Assembly (NCBI GenBank): GCA_050734915.1
Contig: JBOHUX010000112.1
Span: forward strand, 1-7,940
DNA: 7,940 nt
Reading direction: 5' to 3'
From: JBOHUX01 sp050734915
GTDB lineage: Bacteria > Chloroflexota > Dormibacteria > Dormibacterales > Dormibacteraceae
A model generated the notes under the pieces. The model was given only the letters and a program-made list of their open reading frames with translations. It had not been told where the DNA came from and made no database searches. Shown one piece after another: positions 1-6,456 of the stretch. Both the position numbers and the translations under genes were made by a program. Each line of letters opens with the position of its first letter. The stretch's first letter is position 1.

Positions 1-31
1 GTCTACAACCCCTGACCCGGCCCGGCGCCGT

Positions 32-44
32 GCCCCAGCGGGGC
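32..44. repeat. Short GC hairpin at the left edge
   Basis: GCCCC (32-36) and GGGGC (40-44) form a five-pair stem with a three-base loop, and two GGCGCC hexamers flank it. The first plus-strand frame of the window reads VYNP and stops at 13-15, so this could be the 3' hairpin of a gene entering from the left. There is no T-tract. In such GC-rich DNA a stem this short can arise by chance. Confidence 0.2.
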
Positions 45-82
45 GCCTCCCCGATCGACCGTCGCCGAACCCTGCAGGGCTG

Positions 83-172
83 TCAGTCGGGCTCCTTGGA
101 GAGCTCGACGCCGAACTTCCGGGCCGCCCGCCCGATTCGACGCGGGTCGCGCGCGCCCTCAGTCCAGCTCAC
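83..172 (-). CDS. Possible 29-residue small protein (doubtful)
   Basis: A GTG-initiated frame of 29 codons lies 61 bases beyond the stop of the membrane protein gene on the same strand. The translation is basic, with an Arg-Arg-rich centre followed by KFGVELSKEPD, and reads like an amphipathic helix rather than random GC-rich shadow. No domain is recognised. The start follows a G-rich stretch but has no clear Shine-Dalgarno, and an in-frame TGA lies a few codons upstream. It could be a genuine small protein, the eroded end of a longer gene, or chance. Codon choice (AAG, TTC, GTC, GAG, CTC) is compatible with coding. Confidence 0.2.
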   Translation of the reverse strand: MSWTEGARDPRRIGRAARKFGVELSKEPD

Positions 173-233
173 CCATGGCCGCCCCCACGATCAGGCGGGG
201 GGCTGGGATGCGCGAGCCGGCCCGGTCGCCGGC

Positions 234-827
234 TCACAGCCACAGCTTGTATCCGACCGAGAAGTTGAGCGCCGCCGCCCACATCAGGTACATGAGCCAG
301 AGGCCGGTGAGGAGATGGAAGAACCCGAGCAGCCGCTCCCCGATCCGCATCCCCAGGCTGGCGAGGATGTCGCTGAGGTAGATGCAGGTCAGGCCGACGA
401 AGAGGAGCACGACCGGCACGTCGCCCACGATGGCGAAGACGACGATGCCGAGGACCGAGATCATGGTGAAGGCGACGGCCATGAAGGCGTTCGGCTTCGG
501 ATCGGCGTGCAGCGCCCGGTTGAGGCCGATCGCCCACCAGTGCACGCCGTAGGCGGTGAACGCCAGCGCCACCATGTAGAGCGGCTTGTCCGTGAAGGAG
601 TGGAACCAGGTCAGCCCCACGAAGAGGTAGACGCCGGTGATGAACTGCATGAATCCCGGCATCCAGATGCCCCAGATGCCCGTCCCCAGGTCCACCTCTC
701 GACCGCGGGTTGGAAACCCGAACAGCTCCTGCGGGCCGTAGATGAGATATCCGGTCCCGAGGCCGAAGAAGCCGACCGCAAACGGCGGGAAGGCGGAAAC
801 CGGGAAGGTGAAGGTCGTCGGATCCAT
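234..827 (-). CDS. Six-helix membrane protein, GPR1/FUN34/YaaH (acetate transporter)-like
   Basis: The 197-residue protein is almost entirely hydrophobic, with six likely membrane helices at about residues 13-33, 48-75, 82-105, 112-134, 136-156 and 163-190. Length, helix number and several segments fit the AceTr/GPR1-FUN34-YaaH family, whose E. coli member SatP moves acetate and succinate. Comparable stretches are GIWGIWMPGFMQFITGVYLF in helix 2, AFTAYGVHWW in helix 3 and NAFMAVAFTM in helix 4. The usual N-terminal NPAPLGL signature is absent; FPVSAFPPFAVGF occupies its place, so this is at best a divergent member and its substrate is uncertain. The ATG at 825-827 is preceded by GGGAGG (840-845) with a rather long 12-base spacer. 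It is transcribed away from the cupin gene. An uncharacterised membrane protein of another family remains possible. Confidence 0.75.
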   Translation of the reverse strand: MDPTTFTFPVSAFPPFAVGFFGLGTGYLIYGPQELFGFPTRGREVDLGTGIWGIWMPGFMQFITGVYLFVGLTWFHSFTDKPLYMVALAFTAYGVHWWAIGLNRALHADPKPNAFMAVAFTMISVLGIVVFAIVGDVPVVLLFVGLTCIYLSDILASLGMRIGERLLGFFHLLTGLWLMYLMWAAALNFSVGYKLWL

Positions 828-888
828 CTAGCTCTTGAGCCTCCCGAGAAATCCCCGGATTGCGCGCGCGGGCTGGGCGGTACGGCCG

Positions 889-896
889 CCCCCCCC
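889..896. repeat. C8 homopolymer
   Basis: Eight consecutive C bases lie in the non-coding stretch between the membrane protein gene and the DUF1801 remnant. The tract falls outside every called gene, so a length error here would not change an annotation. Confidence 0.9.
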
Positions 897-1029
897 AGGT
901 ACGCGGCCGGGCCGGACAGCGCCATGACGCGGATCGCCTGCGGGACTCATCCCGCGACGAAGATACTCCGCCCACACGCCGCCGTCGAACTGCGTCGCTC
1001 CCGGATGCGGGCCCGGCCCGCATCGGCCG

Positions 1030-1247
1030 CCTCCAAGCAGGCGGCGCGGCTCCGGCTTCACGAGCAGCGAGCGGTCGTGGATCGCGACGTGGCGGATGCC
1101 CTTGCCGGTCGGCTCCAGCTCGACCGCAGCCGGCATCACCGAGAGGATCAGCACCCGGGTCCCGAGCGCGAGCTCGCGAACCGGCGCGCGGGGGAAATGG
1201 GAAAGAAGGCGCAGGAGCTCGTCCAGGTCCGGCCTCGCGGGCGGACT
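1030..1247 (-). pseudogene. DUF1801 gene remnant with internal deletion
   Basis: One minus-strand frame, open directly after a TAG at 1248-1250, reads DLDELLRLLSHF, then VRELALGTRVLILSVMPAAVE, then LEPTGKGIRHVAIHDRSLLV and EPRRLL. From memory of DUF1801 proteins, the first blocks match the N-terminal helices (V-R-x-L-A...V-x-x-V-M-P-x-A-V-E) and the later block matches the conserved C-terminal GTGK-x-x-RHVK-I segment. The 45-50 residues normally between them, holding the beta-strand core with the YxxHVNLxF-like motif, are missing, yet the frame is kept. No ATG, GTG or TTG lies upstream of the N-terminal block before the stop, so the gene also lacks a start. Third-position GC stays high through the remnant and the protein-like pattern ends near 1030. 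I infer a decaying gene. A short expressed protein starting at an internal GTG or ATG near 1154 is the alternative. Confidence 0.5.
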
Positions 1248-1248
1248 C

Positions 1249-1260
1249 TAGGATAGGCAC
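1249..1260 (+). promoter_or_regulatory. Overlapping Shine-Dalgarno and -10-like element before the cupin
   Basis: TAGGAT at 1249-1254 contains AGGA (1250-1253), placed seven bases before the ATG at 1261, which is good Shine-Dalgarno spacing. The same hexamer also fits the TANNNT -10 consensus and ends six bases before the ATG, the geometry seen for leaderless transcripts in many high-GC Gram-positive bacteria. No TTGACA-like -35 is visible at the expected distance. The sequence alone cannot separate the two readings. Confidence 0.4.
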
Positions 1261-1644
1261 ATGAAGATCACCAGCAGAGCCGAAGCGCTGAGCGGGCAGC
1301 AGCCGCTGAGTCCCGACCACTTCACCGGCCCGGCGAGCTCGCATCCGCTTCATGCCGCGGAGGCGGCCGGCGCGGTCAACGTCAGCCTGGTTCGCTTCGA
1401 GCCGGGCGTCCGCAACCACTGGCACTCCCACCAGGGTGGCCAGCTGCTGCACGTCGTCGAGGGCGGGGGGTGGACGCAGTCGCGCGGAGCGGCGCCGCGA
1501 CGGATCGGAGCTGGCGACTTCGTCTCCGCCGCCGCCGGCGAGGTGCACTGGCACGGCGCAGCCACGGGCGGACCGATGGCCCACGTCGCGGTGTCCATCG
1601 GGGGCATCGAGTGGCTGGAGGAGTCGCCGGCGCCCCACGAGTGA
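1261..1644 (+). CDS. Small metal-binding cupin, hydroxynitrile-lyase type
   Basis: A 127-residue single-domain cupin. Motif 1 reads NHWHSHQGGQLLHVVEGGGW and supplies H55, H57 and Q61; motif 2 (GDFVSAAAGEVHWHGA) supplies H96. This is the H-x-H-x3-Q...H pattern of the Mn-binding cupin hydroxynitrile lyases such as the Granulicella tundricola enzyme, and the trailing HWHGA is also shared. Further shared features are the WFTG-like HFTG near residue 20 and the FEPG before motif 1. Most relatives are annotated only as cupin or carboxymuconolactone decarboxylase-associated cupin, so a cyanohydrin-cleaving role is not established; the family supports metal binding and a small-molecule role in the cytoplasm. 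There is no signal peptide. The ATG has AGGA seven bases upstream. The gene stands alone, divergent from the DUF1801 remnant and the membrane protein gene. Confidence 0.9.
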   Translation: MKITSRAEALSGQQPLSPDHFTGPASSHPLHAAEAAGAVNVSLVRFEPGVRNHWHSHQGGQLLHVVEGGGWTQSRGAAPRRIGAGDFVSAAAGEVHWHGAATGGPMAHVAVSIGGIEWLEESPAPHE

Positions 1645-1657
1645 ACGCCGGCCAGGT

Positions 1658-1666
1658 CCCCCCCCC
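1658..1666. repeat. C9 homopolymer
   Basis: Nine consecutive C bases lie 13 bases after the cupin stop codon. The tract is non-coding, so an indel here would not alter a protein. Confidence 0.9.
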
Positions 1667-1673
1667 ACAGTGA

Positions 1674-1692
1674 TGTCCCCATCCCCGGGACA
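1674..1692 (+). terminator. Hairpin downstream of the cupin, possible terminator
   Basis: TGTCCC (1674-1679) and GGGACA (1687-1692) pair perfectly around the seven-base loop CATCCCC, 29 bases after the cupin stop. Position suits a transcription end, but no T-tract follows, so termination would need Rho or would be weak. A competing CCCC/GGGG pairing (1677-1680 with 1693-1696) is possible. Confidence 0.35.
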
Positions 1693-2008
1693 GGGGCCGT
1701 GGACGAGCTGTGCGAAGTCCCCGGCGAGCCGCCAACGTCGGCGTCCGGATCATGGTGCACCTCGCCGCCCGCCCACGACGCGGCGGCTCAGCGGCCTCCA
1801 GGTGGGCCCGCGACGCTAGCGGAGGACACGCGTCAACCAGAGATCCGCGGGGCGCCCGGTTCCGGCACCGACGATCGGGGATAAACCTGGGGCTTGCCTA
1901 AGTGGTCACTCTGCGAGGAAGATGTGGCACACCGAGGGCGCCATCGCCCATGGGACCGCCCGCGGAAGCCGACCTGCGGCCAGAATGGACGAACCGGACC
2001 ATACGAGT

Positions 2009-2013
2009 GGAGG
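2009..2013 (+). promoter_or_regulatory. Ribosome binding site fixing the substrate-binding protein start
   Basis: GGAGG lies six bases before the ATG at 2020. It is the strongest Shine-Dalgarno in the window and shows that the gene starts there rather than at the in-frame TTG at 1894, whose extra 42 codons look non-coding. Confidence 0.85.
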
Positions 2014-2019
2014 AAAGGC

Positions 2020-3468
2020 ATGGAGCGTGAACCCAAATCGACCGCCCCCGCGCCCGGAGAGGGGGCGGCGCAGGAACTCTGGGGGCGTCAGATCTCGCGT
2101 CGCGCGTTCGTCAGGTCAGGTGGCCTGCTCGCCCTGGGTGCCGGCGCTGTGCCGACCCTGCTCGCCGCCTGTGGCAGCGGCACCACGCCCACCAAGTCGA
2201 GCGGCCCCAAGTCGCTCAAGATCCTGCAGTGGAGCCACTTCGTACCCAAGTACGACACCTGGTTCGACCCCTACGCGCAGAGCTGGGCCCAGAAGAACAA
2301 CGTCACCGTCACGGTGGACCACATCAACAACGCCCTCATCCCCGCCCGCACCGCCTCCGAGATCAGCGCCGGCCAGGGCCACGACCTCATCGAGTGGATC
2401 ACCTCCCCCTCGCAGTTCGAGCCGGGCGTCATGGACCTGTCGGACGTGGTCCACGAGGCGGCGAGCAAGTACGGCAGCCAGATCGACTTCTGCAAGGCGA
2501 GCAGCTTCAATCCCAAGACCAACAAGTTCTACGGGTTCTGCCACGGCTACGCGCCGGACCCGGGCGACTACCGCAAGACCCTGTTCAGCGGAGTCGGGAT
2601 GCCGAACGGCCCCAGCACCTATGACGAGGTGCTGACGGCCACCACCCAGATCTACAAGAGCCACCAGGTCCGGCTCGGGCTCGGGATGTCCCCCGAGGTG
2701 GACTCCAACATGGCCGCCCGGGCGCTGATCTGGTCGTTCGGAGGCTCCCTCCAGGACGCCAACGAGAACGTCGTCCTCAACTCGCCCGAGACCGTCCAGG
2801 CTGTCGAGTGGATGGTCAAGGCGTTCAAGCAGGCGATGAGCTCCGAGGTGTTCAGCTGGACGGCCGCGTCCAACAACCAGGGGCTGGTGGCCGGGCAGCT
2901 CTCCTACATCCTCAACTCCATCTCCGCCTACCGGACCGCGCAGAAGACCCGGCCGGACATCGCCAACGACATCTTCCTGGTGCCGGCCCTCAAGGGGCCG
3001 AGCGGCAAGGGGCTGGCAGGCGAGCACGTGGTCTACGTGTACATCATCCCCAAGTTCTCCAAGAACGCCGACTCCGCGAAGCGGTTCATCGTCGATCTGA
3101 TCGGCCACTATCACGACGCCGTCTACAACTCCGAGCTGTACAACTTCCCGTCCTTCACCAAGACCAACGCGCAATCCGCCCTGCTCTCGGACGGCGGCTG
3201 GCTCGACAAGGACCCCTTCGGATCCAACCCGCCCAACAAGCTCGCCGTCCTCAAGACCTCTCAGCAGTGGAGCACCAACGTCGGCTACCCGGGGCCGTCC
3301 AGCGCGGCCGTAGGCGAGGTGTTCGGCACCTTCGTGCTGCCCAACATGATGGCCAGTGCCGCCAAGGGCCAGGCGACCCCCCAGCAGGCGGTCGCGAACG
3401 CGGAAGCACAGGTCAAGACGATCTTCCAGAAGTGGCGCCAGAAGGGCCTCGTGGGAGGCAGCTCATAG
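2020..3468 (+). CDS. ABC importer substrate-binding lipoprotein (family 1, sugar type)
   Basis: This 482-residue protein captures the importer's substrate outside the membrane and delivers it to the two permeases. The N-terminus has a twin-arginine motif, SRRAFVR (residues 26-32), then a hydrophobic segment and the lipobox LAAC with the lipidated Cys at 51, so it should be exported folded by Tat and anchored as a lipoprotein. A polar Ser/Thr linker follows. The mature part fits extracellular solute-binding family 1: an opening strand LKILQWSHFVPKYDTWFDPY, a family-like core FYGFCHGYAPD, and a C-terminal lobe with VVYVYIIPKFSKNADSAKRF. Many Trp and Tyr residues suit carbohydrate stacking, but the substrate cannot be assigned. 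It is the first gene of the operon, 71 bases ahead of the ATPase. The start is set by the GGAGG at 2009-2013 and by the signal sequence. Confidence 0.93.
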   Translation: MEREPKSTAPAPGEGAAQELWGRQISRRAFVRSGGLLALGAGAVPTLLAACGSGTTPTKSSGPKSLKILQWSHFVPKYDTWFDPYAQSWAQKNNVTVTVDHINNALIPARTASEISAGQGHDLIEWITSPSQFEPGVMDLSDVVHEAASKYGSQIDFCKASSFNPKTNKFYGFCHGYAPDPGDYRKTLFSGVGMPNGPSTYDEVLTATTQIYKSHQVRLGLGMSPEVDSNMAARALIWSFGGSLQDANENVVLNSPETVQAVEWMVKAFKQAMSSEVFSWTAASNNQGLVAGQLSYILNSISAYRTAQKTRPDIANDIFLVPALKGPSGKGLAGEHVVYVYIIPKFSKNADSAKRFIVDLIGHYHDAVYNSELYNFPSFTKTNAQSALLSDGGWLDKDPFGSNPPNKLAVLKTSQQWSTNVGYPGPSSAAVGEVFGTFVLPNMMASAAKGQATPQQAVANAEAQVKTIFQKWRQKGLVGGSS

Positions 3469-3483
3469 GAGCACCAGCGGGCC

Positions 3484-3500
3484 GCGGAGCCTCTGCTCGC
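3484..3500 (+). repeat. Imperfect hairpin between binding-protein and ATPase genes
   Basis: GC-(g)-GAGC (3484-3490) pairs with GCTC-GC (3495-3500) around a CTCT loop, giving six pairs with one bulged G. It sits 15 bases after the binding-protein stop. In many importer operons such a stem protects the binding-protein message or attenuates read-through so that the binding protein is made in excess. That role is an inference and the stem is modest. Confidence 0.3.
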
Positions 3501-3539
3501 CAGGCGCCCAGCAGTCGCGTGCGACACGGCTGATCCGGC

Positions 3540-4580
3540 TTGGCTGAGGTAGAGGTCCGCGGCCTCAAGAAGACCTTCGGCGGGGGCTACGCCGTGGACG
3601 GCATCGACCTTCGCTGCGAGGACGGGGAGTACCTGGTCCTGCTCGGGCCCTCGGGCTGCGGGAAGACCACGCTCCTGCGCATGATCGCGGGCCTCGAGGA
3701 GCCCAGCGCGGGGCACATCCTGATCGGGGGCAACGTCGTCACGGGGCTCCCCCCGAGGGCCCGGAAGATAGCGATGGTGTTCCAGAGCTACGCCCTCTAC
3801 CCGCACAAGACCGTGCGCAAGAACATCGCCTTCCCGCTCGAGGCGGAGGGCCTGACGCGCGAGCAGCGGGCGACCAAGGTAGCCTGGGCCTCGGCCCTGC
3901 TCGGCATCGAGCAGCTCCTCGACCGCAAGCCGCGGATGCTCTCCGGCGGCGAGCGACAGCGGGTGGCGCTGGCTCGGGCCCTGGTCCGGGAGCCGCAGGT
4001 GTTCCTGCTCGACGAGCCGCTCTCCAACCTCGACGCCAAGCTCCGGGCCACCGCCCGGGTCGATCTCAAGGAGTTCCAGCGCCGGGTCGGCGTCTCGACC
4101 ATCTACGTGACCCACGACCAGGTCGAGGCGATGGGCCTCGGCGACCGGATCGTGGTGCTCAACAAGGGCCGGCTCCAGCAGGTGGGGACGCCGGACGAGA
4201 TCTACAACCATCCCGCCAACGTCTTCGTGGCCACCTTCGTCGGTTCCCCGCCGATGAACCTCATCGAGCGGGACGGGCGGCTGGTCGGATTCCGCCCGGA
4301 GTGCTTCAAGCCGACCGAGGCGGATGGCCACGGGCCCGGCCTGCGGCTGGAAGGGCGGGTGACCAGGATCGAGAACCTGGGTTCGGACCGCTACGTGTAC
4401 GTGACCGTCAAGGGTGATTCTGGTGAGGCGCGCGTCATCTCCAAGCTCCCGGCCGGGGCACCGCTGGCGGTCGAGGTGGACGCGCCCGCCCAGTTCTCGA
4501 TCGCCGAGCGGGACCTCCGCTTCTTCGATCGGGAGAGCGAGCTGAGGGTGGACGCCGCGGGTCCGCTCGGAGTCCGCTGA
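3540..4580 (+). CDS. ABC importer ATPase, MalK/UgpC-like
   Basis: This 346-residue cytoplasmic ATPase powers the CUT1-type importer. All nucleotide-site motifs are present: Walker A GPSGCGKTT (residues 36-44), Q-loop Gln82 in FQSYALYPH, signature LSGGERQRVALARAL (134-148), Walker B VFLLDEP with D158 and E159, D-loop SNLDAKLR, and switch His192 in YVTHDQVEAM. After about residue 230 comes a TOBE-like domain, including VGFRPE, as in MalK and UgpC; the total is slightly shorter than the 360-370 residues common in the family. ATPases of this kind sometimes serve several importers. The start is TTG: an in-frame TGA at 3531-3533 lies just upstream and the next ATG falls inside the conserved domain. 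No clear Shine-Dalgarno precedes it, suggesting modest or coupled translation. The next gene begins five bases after the stop. Confidence 0.95.
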   Translation: MAEVEVRGLKKTFGGGYAVDGIDLRCEDGEYLVLLGPSGCGKTTLLRMIAGLEEPSAGHILIGGNVVTGLPPRARKIAMVFQSYALYPHKTVRKNIAFPLEAEGLTREQRATKVAWASALLGIEQLLDRKPRMLSGGERQRVALARALVREPQVFLLDEPLSNLDAKLRATARVDLKEFQRRVGVSTIYVTHDQVEAMGLGDRIVVLNKGRLQQVGTPDEIYNHPANVFVATFVGSPPMNLIERDGRLVGFRPECFKPTEADGHGPGLRLEGRVTRIENLGSDRYVYVTVKGDSGEARVISKLPAGAPLAVEVDAPAQFSIAERDLRFFDRESELRVDAAGPLGVR

Positions 4581-4585
4581 CCAAG

Positions 4586-5524
4586 GTGGCGCTCGCCGAA
4601 CCGGCCGCCGGGCTGCTCAAGGCCCCCCGCCCGCGGCGATATCTTCTCGAGAGGGACGGCGTGCTCGGGCCCGCCCTGCTCCTGCCCTCGGTCGTCTACC
4701 TGCTGGCGCTGGTCGGGGTCCCCCTGGTCCTGGTCTTCCTGTACGCGTTCAGCGACATCACGACCGGCAACCCCGCCCTGCATCTGGTCGGCCTCGCCAC
4801 GATCGTGACCGCGATCCACGACCCGGTCTTCCTGATCTCCCTCCGGAACACGTTCGTCATCACCTTCGTCTCCCAGGCCCTGGTCGTCGTCTGCTCGCTG
4901 GTGCTCGCATTCGCGCTCTCGGGGAACTTCCCGGGCAAGTGGCTGGTGAGATTCCTGATCCTGCTTCCCTGGACCACGCCGATCGCGCTCAGCGCGGTCA
5001 TGTGGCTGTGGATGCTGGACGCGCAGTTCAGCCCCTTCGACTGGGTGCTCTCATCGCTGCACGTGATTCGCCACGGGACCTACGTCGCCTGGTTCGGACA
5101 GGCGCGGCTCGCCATCGGCTCCATCATCGCCCTCCAGGCCTGGCGCTTCCTTCCCCTGGCGACGGTCATCCTGATGGCGGGCCTGACCTCGATCCCGCAG
5201 GACGTCAAGGAGCAGGCGGAGATCGACGGAGCCGGCTTTTGGCGCCGCCTCTTCGGGGTCATCCTGCCGCTGCTGACACCGATCATGATGGTGGCGCTGC
5301 TCTTCGGGATCGTGGCCACCTTCACGGACATGGCCGCCGTCTACATCCTCACCAGCGGCGGTCCCAACAACTCGACGCAGGTGCTCGCCAGCTGGGCTTT
5401 CTTCAAGGGAATCAACGGAGGCAACCTCGGGCAGGGCGCGGCGGTGGCCCTCTTCATGTTCCCGGTCCTCCTGGCGCTCTCCGTCGTCATGCTGCGGACG
5501 GCGAGCCGCGCGGAGATCGCCTGA
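4586..5524 (+). CDS. ABC importer permease, MalF/UgpA-like
   Basis: This 312-residue inner-membrane permease forms half of the import channel. After a short basic cytoplasmic tail, the first helix (about 27-55) runs GPALLLPSVVYLLALVGVPL, typical of MalF/UgpA-type subunits, followed by about five further helices. The EAA loop that docks on the ATPase begins EQAEIDGAGFWRRLFGVILP at residue 209, with the conserved Gly and the terminal Leu-Pro in place. The C-terminal helix (FMFPVLLALSVVML) ends shortly before the stop. The start is probably the GTG at 4586, five bases after the ATPase stop; GGAG at 4569-4572 is somewhat far upstream, so translational coupling is likely. A later GTG at 4661 would cut into the first helix region and is less likely. 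The stop overlaps the next start by one base. Confidence 0.94.
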   Translation: MALAEPAAGLLKAPRPRRYLLERDGVLGPALLLPSVVYLLALVGVPLVLVFLYAFSDITTGNPALHLVGLATIVTAIHDPVFLISLRNTFVITFVSQALVVVCSLVLAFALSGNFPGKWLVRFLILLPWTTPIALSAVMWLWMLDAQFSPFDWVLSSLHVIRHGTYVAWFGQARLAIGSIIALQAWRFLPLATVILMAGLTSIPQDVKEQAEIDGAGFWRRLFGVILPLLTPIMMVALLFGIVATFTDMAAVYILTSGGPNNSTQVLASWAFFKGINGGNLGQGAAVALFMFPVLLALSVVMLRTASRAEIA

Positions 5525-6399
5525 TGGCGGTCGCCACCAGGACCGGCGCGAGGCGTTCGATGGGGCGGCGAGTCGGAATCCCGACCGCCCGCTTCCTGGT
5601 CATCGCCCTCTTCGCGCTCATCTGCGTGTTCCCATTCATCTGGGCGGCGATCACCATGTTCAAGGCGGACGCCGACCTCTACAACCCGCTCCACAACCCC
5701 TTCCTGTTCAACAAGCCGGCCACCTTGGAGCACCTGCGGGTCCTCTTCCAGCAGACGCAGTACCTGGACTTCGTCCGCAACACGGTCGTCGTGGGCGCCG
5801 CCGTCGTCGGCCTCACGCTCCTGGGGAGCGTCCCCGCGGCGTACTCGCTGGCCCGGCTGACCGGCCGCTGGGGGGAGAAGATCGGCTTCGCGATCTTCGT
5901 CGTCTACCTGGTCCCCACCACCCTGCTCTTCCTGCCCCTCTCGCGGGTGGTCGCGCTGCTCGGGCTGCAGGACACGCTCTGGGCGCTGGTCGTCATCTAT
6001 CCCACCTTCACGCTGCCGCTCTCCACCTGGCTCCTGCTCGGATTCTTCAAGTCCATCCCGCGCGACATCGAGGAGCAGGCGATGGTGGACGGCCACACGC
6101 GGGTCGGGGCCGTGATCCGGACCGTCCTCCCGCTCGCCTTGCCCGGGCTGCTGACGGTGGTCGTCTTCAGCTTCACGCTGACCATGAACGACTTCATCTA
6201 CGCGTTGGCATTCATCTCCACCTCGTCCTCCTTCACCATCAGCGTCGGCGTGCCCACCGCCCTGATCCGCGGCGACGTCTTCTTCTGGCAGTCGCTGATG
6301 GCGTCCACGGTGATCATCGCGATCCCGATCGCCCTCGTCTACAACCTGTTCCTCGACCGCTTCGTGCAGGGGCTGGCGCTGGGCGCGGTCAAGGGCTGA
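5524..6399 (+). CDS. ABC importer permease, MalG/UgpE-like
   Basis: This 291-residue protein is the second channel subunit. The ATG overlaps the previous stop in TGATG, a classic translational coupling arrangement that keeps the two permeases in equal amounts. The first helix (about 22-45) ends in FPFIWAAITMFKAD, the usual MalG-family N-terminal pattern. The periplasmic segment with NPFLFN and TLEHLRVLF is also typical, as is the NTVVVG stretch that opens the permease core. The EAA loop runs from about residue 183: EEQAMVDGHTRVGAVIRTVL, continuing to PLALPG. The C-terminus ends FLDRFVQGLALGAVKG, matching the family's RFVxGLxxGAVKG ending, so the gene is full length. A longer open frame reaching back to 4939 is a shadow of the first permease gene. 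The winged-helix gene follows after 57 bases. Confidence 0.95.
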   Translation: MAVATRTGARRSMGRRVGIPTARFLVIALFALICVFPFIWAAITMFKADADLYNPLHNPFLFNKPATLEHLRVLFQQTQYLDFVRNTVVVGAAVVGLTLLGSVPAAYSLARLTGRWGEKIGFAIFVVYLVPTTLLFLPLSRVVALLGLQDTLWALVVIYPTFTLPLSTWLLLGFFKSIPRDIEEQAMVDGHTRVGAVIRTVLPLALPGLLTVVVFSFTLTMNDFIYALAFISTSSSFTISVGVPTALIRGDVFFWQSLMASTVIIAIPIALVYNLFLDRFVQGLALGAVKG

Positions 6400-6456
6400 C
6401 CGCCTGCGCAAGGGGCGACCGACCGCGTGTCCTGCCGCACAAGGCCGGTCTCGGGC

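Larger units (their letters stand above)
1645..2008. other. Intergenic region upstream of the importer operon, no gene seen
   Basis: The stretch between the cupin and the importer operon holds no convincing gene on either strand; open frames here are Arg/Pro/Ser-rich shadows. It contains a C9 run, a short hairpin behind the cupin, and presumably the operon promoter. No clear -35/-10 pair and no good LacI-type palindrome could be seen. Weak elements such as TTGCCT at 1893-1898 lack a matching -10. An inverted repeat AGTG-GT-CACT occurs near 1900-1910 but is too short to call an operator. Confidence 0.6.

Noticed and set aside
30..1256. A 408-codon open frame on the plus strand at the left edge
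   Set aside because: It is antisense to the six-helix membrane protein and dominated by Arg, Glu, Asp, His and Pro, as expected of the complement of a hydrophobic gene.
169..1668. A 499-codon open frame on the minus strand spanning the cupin and membrane protein regions
   Set aside because: Its translation is Arg/Pro/Gly/Ala-rich with no domain. It overlaps two convincing genes, one antisense and one in a shifted frame on the same strand, so it is a GC-driven shadow.
1893..1922. A possible promoter, TTGCCT with a downstream GAAGAT, before the importer operon
   Set aside because: The -10 candidate does not fit TANNNT and the spacing is 18 bases; the match is no better than chance.
1894..2019. 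An N-terminal extension of the substrate-binding protein from a TTG at 1894
   Set aside because: The strong ribosome binding site at 2009-2013 and the Tat/lipobox signal place the start at 2020; the extra residues are not signal-like.
2116..3174. A 352-codon open frame antisense to the substrate-binding protein gene
   Set aside because: Its Val/Gly/Asp/Leu/Arg-rich repetitive composition is typical of an antisense shadow, and the plus-strand gene is well supported.
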